Position numbers and translations under genes: made by a program
Assembly (NCBI GenBank): GCA_020026355.1
Contig: JAHHQP010000032.1
Span: 1 to 21,909 of the forward strand
Direction of reading: 5' to 3'
DNA: 21,909 nt
DNA from: Bacteroidales bacterium
Lineage (GTDB): Bacteria > Bacteroidota > Bacteroidia > Bacteroidales > UBA932
The notes under the pieces: model-generated
Databases searched by the model: none
The model's input: the letters and a program-made list of their open reading frames with translations, nothing else
Told to the model about the DNA's origin: nothing
Shown: positions 7,372 to 15,446 of the stretch, one piece after another
Position numbering within the stretch: the stretch's first letter is position 1
How the letters are laid out: every line of letters begins with the position of its first letter

Positions 7372-8886
7372 CTAGCGATAGGTCACCTGGCAGGCTCCAT
7401 CCTTTTCAAGCGTGAAGGAAGCATTTCCTTCCAGTGACTTAGGGAGGATCAGCGAGGTCATGTTGTTTCCTTTCACCTTGACGGAAACCAGTTTTCCTGA
7501 TCCGCTGAGGTCAAGGGTCGGTATGCTGTTGTCATTCAGTTCCACCGTATCCAGTTCTTTCTTGCCCTGAAGATCCAGGCTGGTGAGACCGGAGCGGTTG
7601 CAGTACAGTTTCTGAAGCTGGGCATTTCCGGAAAGATCAAGACCGGCGGAAAGGTCAAGCTCATTGCACTCGAGGACATGAAGTCCGGCAAGGCCCTTCA
7701 GGCTCAGAGCAGTGATCTTGGAAGTGGAGCACCTGATCACCTCCACATCCGGATTCTTGCTGAAATCGAGGGAAGCGACCTGAGTATTCGATACGTTCAG
7801 TGCATTCATCATCGGGCAGCCGGAAAGATCGATGTTCCTGATCCTGTTGCCTGCGATGTTCAGGATACCGAGTTCCTTGTTCTTCGTGACATCCAGTTCC
7901 GCAATGTAGTTGTTGCTGCAGTCGAGACTGAGGAGCTTGCTCACGTCTGAAACATCAAGTGCAGAAAGCTTGTTGTCCTGACAGGTCAGGAAAGAGATCT
8001 GGCTGCAACCGCTGACATTGAGTTCAGCGAGATTGTTTCTTCCGACAGCTACATACTGGAGCTTGTCCATACCGGAAACATCAAGGGAGGAAAGTTCATT
8101 CTTCATGAGGTCGAGAACCTGAAGACTACTGCTGATAGGCTTGAGGTTGACCACCTTCAGACGGTTGGATCTTCCCATGACACTCTGAAGAAGCGGACAA
8201 TCTTCACATCTGAAAGACTCGACCTTGTTCAGATTGAAATGTACATATTTCAATTTAGGCAGTCCGCTGACATCCAGCTTGGTCAGCTTGTTGTCGCTGA
8301 TATCCAGGAACTCGAGGTTCTTGAAGTATTCGATTCCCTTGACGGAAGTGATCAGCCCGAGACTTTCGAGCTCGATTTCCCTGATGTCCAGAGCCTCTTC
8401 CTCTGAGAGATATCCATCACCGTCGCCATCATAGGTCTCGACCATGATCTTCTCGAACTCAGGATCCTCGAAGAGAATGTTTCCCGCCACGACACCGCTT
8501 TTCGCATCCTGTACAACCGGGAGCGTGATGGATTTCACCTGCTTTCCGACAGCATCCAGAGCGATGATGGAAATATGTCCCTCACGCGGCTGGTCCGTAA
8601 CGTTTTCGTCCACGGTGACATCGAGAGCATCTTCTTCCGAAGCGTTTTTCTCGACGTTGAGCCATGAATAATTGGATTGAGCCTCCCAGCTTGCCGCTGT
8701 CGTGGTGATAATCGTGGTGAGCGTACCTGGCTGGAATTTGAAATGGAACTTCTTCAACCTTGACTTGAGGACCACCTCCACCGGCTCCTCCTTCTTGACT
8801 TCTTTTTCACAGGAGACAGAAACAGCAAGGCCAAAAGTTACTGCGGCAACCATAGCTGCCGCTTTCAACATATTTTTCAATGACAT
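7372..8886 (-). CDS. Leucine-rich repeat lipoprotein with BACON domain and EF-hand-like loop
   Basis: The ATG at 8886 is preferred over the in-frame one at 8913. It starts a clean signal peptide (MSLKNMLKAAAM...VSVSC, lipidated Cys26) and lies two bases after the stop of the upstream gene, as expected for coupled translation. The 504-residue product begins its mature part with CEKEV, as the BACON lipoprotein does. It then has a BACON-like domain (about 42-127), a calcium-loop motif DGDGDGYLSEEE (153-164), and about 14 leucine-rich repeats of almost exactly 21 residues with consensus LDVSG...L..L.C..N.L. This EF-loop plus LRR arrangement is common in Bacteroidota surface proteins. Its role is probably protein or glycan binding; the target is unknown. 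Confidence 0.82.
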   Translation of the reverse strand: MSLKNMLKAAAMVAAVTFGLAVSVSCEKEVKKEEPVEVVLKSRLKKFHFKFQPGTLTTIITTTAASWEAQSNYSWLNVEKNASEEDALDVTVDENVTDQPREGHISIIALDAVGKQVKSITLPVVQDAKSGVVAGNILFEDPEFEKIMVETYDGDGDGYLSEEEALDIREIELESLGLITSVKGIEYFKNLEFLDISDNKLTKLDVSGLPKLKYVHFNLNKVESFRCEDCPLLQSVMGRSNRLKVVNLKPISSSLQVLDLMKNELSSLDVSGMDKLQYVAVGRNNLAELNVSGCSQISFLTCQDNKLSALDVSDVSKLLSLDCSNNYIAELDVTKNKELGILNIAGNRIRNIDLSGCPMMNALNVSNTQVASLDFSKNPDVEVIRCSTSKITALSLKGLAGLHVLECNELDLSAGLDLSGNAQLQKLYCNRSGLTSLDLQGKKELDTVELNDNSIPTLDLSGSGKLVSVKVKGNNMTSLILPKSLEGNASFTLEKDGACQVTYR

Positions 8887-8888
8887 GA

Positions 8889-11435
8889 TCAGTTCTCGTA
8901 AATTTTTACACAACGTACATTAAGTCCATAACCCCAAGCATCATCACTTGCCTGAGAGTTGGTGAGGACACTATTGATATTCAAGCTCTTGGCTCTGCAG
9001 GAATAGCGTGCGGTCAGCAGTTCGCTGGTCCATACGCCGATCCAGTTGGATTTACCGGAGTCCACATACCTGAGCGCACCGCACTCGGAAGGATGTGAGA
9101 CACGTATACCCTGTGCCGGGAACCAGGTTGACTCACCGGAAGTGCTGGTATAGATGAATCCGCTGAAATCACTGTTCCAGCGACCTCTCTGCTTAGGCTC
9201 GAGATCGTTCCAGGTACCACCTCTCGGAATCTGGTAGCCTGCAGGACATGGGTCATAGTTGGTCTTGTGGAAAGGAGCCCAGAGTCCTTTTTCAGGATCA
9301 CTGTTCTTTCTGGCCGGATCATCTGCTGCTAACCAGCCGTTGTCGCCTACCGTTTCATTCGCAGCGAGGAAGAACATCGGATTCTTGGTAGCGAAGTCAA
9401 CGTTTCCGTTGCTGGCATTTCCGAGTTCGGACTGCCATTTAGCCTGCGGATATTTCGTGTTGCAGAGCGTTGCGGACGCATTGCCGAACGGAGTCTTGCC
9501 GGTGATATTGCCCTCTGCGTCGAACTCGATCTCGCTCTTCATTCCGCCGAAGAAAGGATCTTTCCTGCCCCACTGGTAGAAGAAGCCGTAGATTTCCTCA
9601 CCATCCTCCATTTTTGCGCTGGTCGCGCCGAGGTTACGGTCCATCACGAAATAACCGAGTGAAGGATCCTTGATGCTCCTGTTCTCCATATTGATGGTGT
9701 GAGGTTCATCGGTAAGCCAGATGTGCCAGCTCCATACGATCTCACCGGCGTCATTGAATGCAGCGAGAAGAACGTTACCCTCATCAGCTGAAGCTTCGAA
9801 GGATACGGTGCCTTCCTTATAGGAGATGCCGCTCACGAGTTTTGAAGCATCACCCTTTACACTGTGAGCCCAGAGCCAGTCGACCTTGCTGATGCCGGCC
9901 ACGTTGGATCCGTCAACAAGCTTGGTCTCGAAAGAATACTTTCCTGCTGCGGTCACGATATAGCAGTTGGCCCAGCCGAAGGCACTGAGATTACCCAGAT
10001 CATCTGCTGAAGGCTGCCAGAGCACCGGTTCAAGAGCGGCGTTTGCATTTCTCTCGACCGTCACCGCACCAGTCTCCACGACATTCATCTGATTTCTGTT
10101 GTTGGTCATGATCAGTCTGAATCCTTCCTGATAAGCACCGGCAGGAACCACGAAGCTGAAGACTTTTCCGTTAGCTGTAGAAGCGCCGCCCTTGCAGTCA
10201 AGGATAATGGAATTCTCGGAACCCGCTCCCATCGTGGTCTGGAAACTGTCGCCTGAGAACTCGACGTCCATCTTACCTGCGATATAGGCCGTCTTCTTCT
10301 TGGAAATGAGCTGGATCTTGCTGATGATGTTATTGCCGGAAATCTTGACAGACACGACACCGGCGGCATATTTGAGGTCCATCCTGTCAGAAGCGGTCAC
10401 ACCGACCAGAGGATTGGTCTCGCAAAGCGGAGCGTCTGCGAGCTGCACGTGAGGGATGGATACGAGCGCATAGTTCTTTGCAGATCCATAGAATGCTCTG
10501 GCTGGAGAAACAACGGTATATTCTTCTGCCTTCATGACCGGGCCGAAGGTACCTTCCGAAGTTCCCTCACCGCTTTCAAGGAAATACGGCGCACCATTGA
10601 CGTTGATCGATGCGGAACTTGCCCAGAGGGTCGGCTGACCGAAGGCATCATTTTCTGCAGAACAGATCATGGAGATCGGAGAATCAGATCCCGGGATATA
10701 TGTAATAGGTGTCAAAGTTGTCTTTTCACCTCTCTTCACCTCGATTTCATATTCGAGACTTTCCACCATGACCTTACCTTCTGCGTCATAGATGACGAAG
10801 TTGAAGCCGTTCCTGTACTTTGCAGGAGGAAGCGGGAAGACGATCTCTTTCTGGCCGGAGCTCAGATCGAGACCCTTTCCGAGGTCAATGGATACTGTAG
10901 GAACCGCTTCCGCTCCCATCACGAGACGGGGATCTCCAGAAAAATCAAGAGCAGCGGTCGCCGGACCGGAAATCCGGGAATCCGGATCGTTGGAAGTGAT
11001 GTCGATCTTCCTGATGACTTCAGAGCCATCGATCTTCACCGCCATGAAACCGAGAAGGTTCTTGAAAGCAAGATTCGGTGAAGAAGAACAGGCAACCATC
11101 GGTACCATCGGTTCAACATCCGACGATACTGATTTCGGAAGATTGACGGAAAGGACATTGTCTTTCACGGTACCGTCTCCGAAATCATAAGCGGCGGAAT
11201 AGCTGTCAGCAACTGCGACTGATTCTACGACTGCCGATGAAGTTCCGGCACCTTCGGAAATGTCGTGCTTGACTCCATTCACGAGGATGACGTCTCCCTC
11301 GTTCCAGGTTCTTCCGTTTTCAAGAGACAAAGTCATCGCGACAGTGCCGGCATCAACCGGATCAATCGATTCTTTGCCACATGACAAAAAAAGAGGTAGC
11401 AGCATAGCTACCACGAAAAGAAATTTTCTGTTCAT
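8889..11435 (-). CDS. Fimbrillin-like lipoprotein with C-terminal FISUMP domain
   Basis: The protein has 848 residues, with a signal peptide and lipobox LFLSC (Cys19). Two related fimbrillin-like beta modules follow, about 25-247 and 253-472. Both contain a GFMAVKI or GVVSVKI strand, an ISGPATAALDFSG or IAGKMDVEFSG motif, and a final V.R..... L.P segment. A NCYIVTAAGKYSF linker (490-502) leads to a FISUMP-type domain (about 590-845) with GYFVMDRNLGATSA, YGFFYQWGRKDPF, DPCPAGYQIP and a closing GYGLNVRCVK. FISUMP domains are widespread in Bacteroidota and Fibrobacter; no enzymatic activity is known to me. It is first in the three-lipoprotein operon and probably displayed at the surface. It could be a tip or anchor component of a pilus-like structure or a stand-alone adhesin. 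Confidence 0.82.
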   Translation of the reverse strand: MNRKFLFVVAMLLPLFLSCGKESIDPVDAGTVAMTLSLENGRTWNEGDVILVNGVKHDISEGAGTSSAVVESVAVADSYSAAYDFGDGTVKDNVLSVNLPKSVSSDVEPMVPMVACSSSPNLAFKNLLGFMAVKIDGSEVIRKIDITSNDPDSRISGPATAALDFSGDPRLVMGAEAVPTVSIDLGKGLDLSSGQKEIVFPLPPAKYRNGFNFVIYDAEGKVMVESLEYEIEVKRGEKTTLTPITYIPGSDSPISMICSAENDAFGQPTLWASSASINVNGAPYFLESGEGTSEGTFGPVMKAEEYTVVSPARAFYGSAKNYALVSIPHVQLADAPLCETNPLVGVTASDRMDLKYAAGVVSVKISGNNIISKIQLISKKKTAYIAGKMDVEFSGDSFQTTMGAGSENSIILDCKGGASTANGKVFSFVVPAGAYQEGFRLIMTNNRNQMNVVETGAVTVERNANAALEPVLWQPSADDLGNLSAFGWANCYIVTAAGKYSFETKLVDGSNVAGISKVDWLWAHSVKGDASKLVSGISYKEGTVSFEASADEGNVLLAAFNDAGEIVWSWHIWLTDEPHTINMENRSIKDPSLGYFVMDRNLGATSAKMEDGEEIYGFFYQWGRKDPFFGGMKSEIEFDAEGNITGKTPFGNASATLCNTKYPQAKWQSELGNASNGNVDFATKNPMFFLAANETVGDNGWLAADDPARKNSDPEKGLWAPFHKTNYDPCPAGYQIPRGGTWNDLEPKQRGRWNSDFSGFIYTSTSGESTWFPAQGIRVSHPSECGALRYVDSGKSNWIGVWTSELLTARYSCRAKSLNINSVLTNSQASDDAWGYGLNVRCVKIYEN

Positions 11436-11474
11436 TGACTGAAACTTTATTTATATTAAAAAACTAGTATTTCT

Positions 11475-11508
11475 CAAAGTTAATGATTCATTTAAAATGA
11501 TGTGTCAA
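11475..11508 (-). promoter_or_regulatory. Promoter of the three-lipoprotein operon
   Basis: On the minus strand TAACTTTG (11482-11475) matches TAnnTTTG about 40 bases before the ATG at 11435. A TTG (11508-11506) lies 23 bp further upstream, slightly longer than the usual 19-21 spacing. Confidence 0.45.
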
Positions 11509-11601
11509 TAAAATGATAAAATTTTATCCATAAATTCATTATCAGTATAAATGACCAATAAATCTCAAAATAGGAGTAAATCAGACCAATTCAAGAATCA
11601 A

Positions 11602-11665
11602 AAGATACCTATATGATATCTTCATCTCCGGAACGGGGACAGGCAAGACCGTGCCCGCATTCCGG
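11602..11665. repeat. Two inverted repeats in the divergent intergenic region
   Basis: The gene-free stretch 11436-11845 holds AAGATA/TATCTT (11602-11607, 11617-11622). It also holds a longer GC-rich hairpin: CCGGAA (11628-11633) plus CGGGGAC pairs with GTGCCCG plus TTCCGG (11660-11665), with one mismatch and a CA bulge. Neither is followed by a T-run on either strand. They may be operator or RNA structures; I assign no function. Confidence 0.35.
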
Positions 11666-11741
11666 GAAGGGTCAGGAAACGGCAGAGAGATGTCTGCAGG
11701 TCAGCATTCTCATGAAAGCAAAGGTGAACAGGAGGTCATGA

Positions 11742-11769
11742 AGTACAAAGAACGACCTTACAGTACAAA
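11742..11769 (+). promoter_or_regulatory. Direct-repeat operator candidate upstream of the sulfatase operon
   Basis: AGTACAAA occurs at 11742-11749 and again at 11762-11769, exactly 20 bp apart (two helical turns), about 75 bp before the sulfatase ATG. AraC-family activators commonly bind direct repeats with this spacing just upstream of weak promoters. The extended form CAGTACAAAT (11761-11770) recurs in the promoter of the neighbouring AraC gene at 17973-17982. No exact TAnnTTTG box follows (TATCTTCA at 11817 is the nearest), which fits an activator-dependent promoter. Confidence 0.4.
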
Positions 11770-11845
11770 TCGGTAAAAAGACACCTATATATAGACCGAA
11801 GCACGATTATAAATGCTATCTTCACGTAAAATTAAATTGACCGCA

Positions 11846-13393
11846 ATGAAAGACACAAGAATCCTTCTAGCCTTGCCTGCCGCAGCCTTGGCGGCAGGAG
11901 CCTGCAGCGACGGGAAAGCACCGGCGCAGCAGCCGAACATCATCCTCATCGTGGCAGATGATCTGGGACTGGGCGATGTCAGCCTGTACGGCAGCACGAC
12001 CATCCACACCCCGAACATCGACCGGTTGGGTAACGAAGGCATCCGTTTCGAGAACGGCTTCGCCACTTCCGCAACCTCCACACCGAGCCGCTACGCCATG
12101 TTCACGGGACTTTACCCTTGGCGCAACGAAGATGCGAAGATCCTCCCGGGAGACGCTCCCCTGCTGATCCCGACCGACATACCGACCATGCCGAAAATGT
12201 TCCAGGCCGCCGGTTACAATACCGCCGCCATCGGAAAATGGCATCTGGGAATGGGTGACGGCAACGTCGACTGGAACAAGCCGATCGTTCCGAGCGCGAA
12301 CACCGTCGGTTTCGACTTCACCTGCCTGGTCGCGGCGACGAACGACCGTGTGCCGACCGTCTTCGTACAGGACGGACTGGTCGAAGGTCTGGAAGCCGAC
12401 GACCCGATCCATGTCAGCTACGAGCACAACTTCGAGGGAGAACCGACAGCCTTGACGAATCCGGAAATGCTGAAGATGAAATGGTCCGACGGACACAACT
12501 GCTCCATCGTGAACGGCATCCCGAGAATCGGCTACATGAAAGGTGGCGAGAAAGCGAAATGGGTGGATGAAGATATGGCCGACTACTTCCTCGGTAAAGT
12601 GAAAGGTTACCTGGATCAGCAGAGCGCGGACAGACCGTTCTTCCTGTATTACGGTCTGCACCAGCCTCATGTTCCGAGAACACCGAATGCCCGTTTCGTC
12701 GGCAGCACGACCCTCGGTCCGAGAGGTGATGCCGTCGTGGAGGCAGACTGGTGCGTCGGACAGCTCTGCAGCTACCTGGAAGAGCACGGCATGCTGGAGA
12801 ACACCCTCATCATCTTCACCAGCGACAACGGTCCGGTACTGGATGACGGTTATGTGGATCACTGCGTCGAGCGTCTGGGCAGACATGACCCGCGCAACGG
12901 TACGAGAGGCGGCAAATACAGTCTCTTCGACGGCGGCACGCACATTCCATTGGCCATCTACTGGAAAGGACATATCCAGCCGGCCGTATCCTCAGCGATG
13001 GTCTCCCAGCTGGACTTCTATGCCAGCCTCGGCAAGCTCATCGGAGCGGAGGTTCCGGAAGGTCTCGACAGTGAAGAACATCTCGATGCCTTCCTGGGCC
13101 AGGACAAGATCGGCCGCGAGGATCTGATCAGCGAGGCACAGGGCCGCCTGGCCTACCGCAGCGGAAGCTGGATGCTCCTGCCGCCGTACACGGGCCGTGA
13201 ACGCAACAACACCGGCAACGAGCTGGGCAACCTGGGCGAATGGAGCCTGTTCAATCTCGCGGAAGATCCGCACCAGCAGCACAACATCATTGACCTGAAT
13301 CCTGAAAAGGCGGAAGCCATGAAGGCGGCTTTCAAGGCACAGGTCGGCGAAAAGCTCCCGGACAACTGGGAAGCACCGGCAACCGTAGAATAA
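11846..13393 (+). CDS. S1-family serine-type sulfatase, lipoprotein
   Basis: This enzyme hydrolyses a sulfate ester on a glycan. The start at 11846 gives a clean lipoprotein signal (MKDTRILLAL...AAGAC, Cys20); the earlier ATG at 11813 would add a charged 11-residue extension. The 515-residue protein shows the arylsulfatase fold signatures: VADDLG with metal ligands Asp38/Asp39, and STPSR (78-82) whose Ser78 is the residue expected to become formylglycine. Also present are GKWHLG (130-135; Lys131, His133), HQPH (272-275), SDNGP (326-330; Asp327, Asn328) and GGKYSLFDGG (355-364). A Ser at the first position implies maturation by a radical-SAM anSME, which is not in this window. It is the first gene of the glycan operon. 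The sulfated sugar and position cannot be read from the sequence. Confidence 0.92.
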   Translation: MKDTRILLALPAAALAAGACSDGKAPAQQPNIILIVADDLGLGDVSLYGSTTIHTPNIDRLGNEGIRFENGFATSATSTPSRYAMFTGLYPWRNEDAKILPGDAPLLIPTDIPTMPKMFQAAGYNTAAIGKWHLGMGDGNVDWNKPIVPSANTVGFDFTCLVAATNDRVPTVFVQDGLVEGLEADDPIHVSYEHNFEGEPTALTNPEMLKMKWSDGHNCSIVNGIPRIGYMKGGEKAKWVDEDMADYFLGKVKGYLDQQSADRPFFLYYGLHQPHVPRTPNARFVGSTTLGPRGDAVVEADWCVGQLCSYLEEHGMLENTLIIFTSDNGPVLDDGYVDHCVERLGRHDPRNGTRGGKYSLFDGGTHIPLAIYWKGHIQPAVSSAMVSQLDFYASLGKLIGAEVPEGLDSEEHLDAFLGQDKIGREDLISEAQGRLAYRSGSWMLLPPYTGRERNNTGNELGNLGEWSLFNLAEDPHQQHNIIDLNPEKAEAMKAAFKAQVGEKLPDNWEAPATVE

Positions 13394-13413
13394 TATAACC
13401 ATTGACATAGGAA

Positions 13414-14097
13414 ATGAAGAAGATATTCATATTGGCAGGCTGTCTCTCGGCTCTGGCCGCCTGTGGAATGCAAGAAGACAGGATTCCCATGGATCTCAAC
13501 GACTGGACCTGGGAATGCAACTCTGAACTGACCAGCGTGATCTGCAGGAACGATACCCTGAACATCATTTCTCCGGACGGCAACACGGTCTGGTACAAAG
13601 AGAAACTGAGCGGCGACTACAAGATCAGCTACCGGATCACCGTACTGGATGAAGGCGGCGAATTCGACCGTCTGAGCGACATGAACTGCTTCTGGGGAGC
13701 GACCGACCCGATGTATCCGGACAATCTCTTCGAGAGAGCGGAATGGAGAAACGGTGTTTTCAAGAACTACAATACCCTGAACCTCTTCTACTGCGGTTTC
13801 GGCGGCAATGAGAACGGCACTACCCGTTTCAGGAAATACCACGGTGAATACTGCGGCATCGACGACAGCAAGATCAAACCGATCCTGAAAGAATACACCG
13901 AAGCACCGAACCTCATCGAAAAAGGCCATTGGTACACCGTGGAGATCCTCGTGAAGGATCAGGAGACCAGCTTCACCATCGACGGCAGGACCATCTTCAC
14001 CGCTCCGATCGAGCCCGGTGAGTGCGACGGTCATTTCGGTCTGCGCTTCTGGATCAATCATGTGCTCTGCACCGGTTTCCAGATAGAGAAACTTTAG
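13414..14097 (+). CDS. DUF6250-like lipoprotein of a polysaccharide locus
   Basis: The protein has 227 residues, with signal peptide and lipobox ALAAC (Cys17). The mature part reads as an all-beta, concanavalin/jelly-roll-like domain. Key segments are WTWECNSE (31-38), NTVWYKEKL (57-65), the conserved-looking DRLSDMNCFWGATDP (85-99), and a C-terminal GHFGLRFW strand. This matches what I know of the DUF6250 family, found next to GH88/GH105 enzymes and sulfatases in Bacteroidota; its biochemical function is not known to me. Arg86, Asp89, Asn91 and Trp94 are candidate functional residues, chosen only by their motif-like setting. It lies 20 bp after the sulfatase and 31 bp before GH88, clearly in one operon. 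It could bind or cleave the acidic glycan. Confidence 0.72.
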   Translation: MKKIFILAGCLSALAACGMQEDRIPMDLNDWTWECNSELTSVICRNDTLNIISPDGNTVWYKEKLSGDYKISYRITVLDEGGEFDRLSDMNCFWGATDPMYPDNLFERAEWRNGVFKNYNTLNLFYCGFGGNENGTTRFRKYHGEYCGIDDSKIKPILKEYTEAPNLIEKGHWYTVEILVKDQETSFTIDGRTIFTAPIEPGECDGHFGLRFWINHVLCTGFQIEKL

Positions 14098-14128
14098 GAA
14101 AACAACAACATAATAACACCATAACAAA

Positions 14129-15391
14129 ATGAAATTCAGAACATTATCATTCATTTTCGCAGCAATTGCAGTCATCAGCTGCGGAAATCCGAAAGGGAAG
14201 AAGGCCGATGGCAACGAGGCTGCCGAATACTTCGTGGAAGTGAAGGACAGCAAAGGCATCGTCGCCCGGAACATCGATTTCGCTGAAAAGCAGCTGACCT
14301 ACCTTCTCGACGCCTGCGAAGAAGGTGATACCATCCGTATCCCTTCCACTTTCCAGGCGGACACCGTCACTTTCGTTCCGAAGGACGACTGGGTGAGCGG
14401 TTTCTTCTCCGGTACCCTCTGGTACATGTACGAGCTGACCGGTGACGAGAAATGGGCTGAGCATGCCCGCAAGCACACGGAGAACCTGAGCGAGCTCCAG
14501 TGGCTGACCTGGCACCACGATGTCGGCTTCATGGTCTATGACAGCTACGGCAACGGCCGTCGTCTGAAAAACATCGAGGCTTATGACACCGTTCTCGTGA
14601 ACACTGCAAAATCCCTCTCTACCCGATTCAGAAAGAACGCCGGCGTCATCCAGTCCTGGAGCACCGAGAGAGGCTGGCAGTCCAAGAGAGGCTGGACCTG
14701 CCCGGTCATCATCGACAACATGATGAACCTCGAGCTGCTGTTCAAAGCCAGCGAGATTTCCGGTGATCCTACCTTCAGGAACATCGCGATCAGCCACACT
14801 GACAAGACTTACGAGAACCACTACCGCGACGATTTCAGCACCTACCATGTCGTAGACTACGATCTGGAGACCGGAAAGGTCCTCGGCAAATGCACCGCAC
14901 AAGGCTATGCCGACGATTCAGCATGGGCAAGAGGCCAGGCCTGGTCCATCTACGGCTTCACCGTCGCTTACCGTTTCACCGGTGACGAGAAGTACCTCCA
15001 GCGCGCGAAAGACGTGGAGCATTTCATCTTCAACGACGAGAACATGCCGGAAGACCTCGTTCCATACTGGGACTTCGATGCTCCGAACATTCCGGACGAG
15101 CCGAAAGACGTTTCTTCCGCCGCCATCATCGCTTCCGCCCTCTACGAGCTCTACTGGTTCACGAAAGACGAGAACTACCGTGCAGAGGCTGACAAGATCA
15201 TCGAGTCCCTCTCTACCCCTGCCTACCGTGCAGAACTGGGCAAGAACGGAGGCTTCCTCCTCATGCACTCTGTCGGAAGTATCCCTCACGGCAGCCAGAT
15301 CGACGTTCCGCTCAGCTATGCGGACTACTACTTCCTTGAAGCGCTCATCAGAAAAGCAAGAATCGACAACGGTGAGGCACCGGTCAAATGA
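14129..15391 (+). CDS. GH88 unsaturated glucuronyl hydrolase, lipoprotein
   Basis: GH88 enzymes remove the 4,5-unsaturated uronic acid left at the non-reducing end of oligosaccharides by polysaccharide lyases, acting through hydration of the double bond. The protein has 420 residues, with signal peptide and lipobox AVISC (Cys18). Family motifs in order are GFFSGTLWYMYEL (91-103), WHHDVGFM (128-135), VIIDNMMNLELL (193-204), WARGQAWSIYGF, VPYWDFDAP, SSAAIIASALYEL and the terminal HSVGSIPHGSQIDVPLSYADYYFLEAL-type ending. Asp131 and Asp196 correspond to the catalytic pair Asp88 and Asp149 of Bacillus UGL. The GSQIDVPL ending favours GH88 over GH105. The substrate is probably a glycosaminoglycan-like or algal sulfated uronic glycan, inferred from the flanking sulfatases. 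Confidence 0.93.
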   Translation: MKFRTLSFIFAAIAVISCGNPKGKKADGNEAAEYFVEVKDSKGIVARNIDFAEKQLTYLLDACEEGDTIRIPSTFQADTVTFVPKDDWVSGFFSGTLWYMYELTGDEKWAEHARKHTENLSELQWLTWHHDVGFMVYDSYGNGRRLKNIEAYDTVLVNTAKSLSTRFRKNAGVIQSWSTERGWQSKRGWTCPVIIDNMMNLELLFKASEISGDPTFRNIAISHTDKTYENHYRDDFSTYHVVDYDLETGKVLGKCTAQGYADDSAWARGQAWSIYGFTVAYRFTGDEKYLQRAKDVEHFIFNDENMPEDLVPYWDFDAPNIPDEPKDVSSAAIIASALYELYWFTKDENYRAEADKIIESLSTPAYRAELGKNGGFLLMHSVGSIPHGSQIDVPLSYADYYFLEALIRKARIDNGEAPVK

Positions 15392-15446
15392 TGCGTGAAG
15401 GATGATTGATGATATTGAATCGATGACTTTTTAGATACATTTATAA

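Noticed and set aside
8887..8913. Earlier start for the LRR lipoprotein at 8913
   Set aside because: It would overlap the end of the upstream gene and put nine polar residues before the signal peptide; the ATG at 8886 fits better.
11813..11845. Earlier start for the first sulfatase at 11813
   Set aside because: It adds MLSSRKIKLTA before a normal lipoprotein signal peptide, so the ATG at 11846 is preferred.
11867..14274. Long minus-strand frames opposite the sulfatase, DUF6250 and GH88 genes
   Set aside because: The plus-strand frames carry clear catalytic motifs; the reverse frames are composition artefacts of GC-rich third positions.
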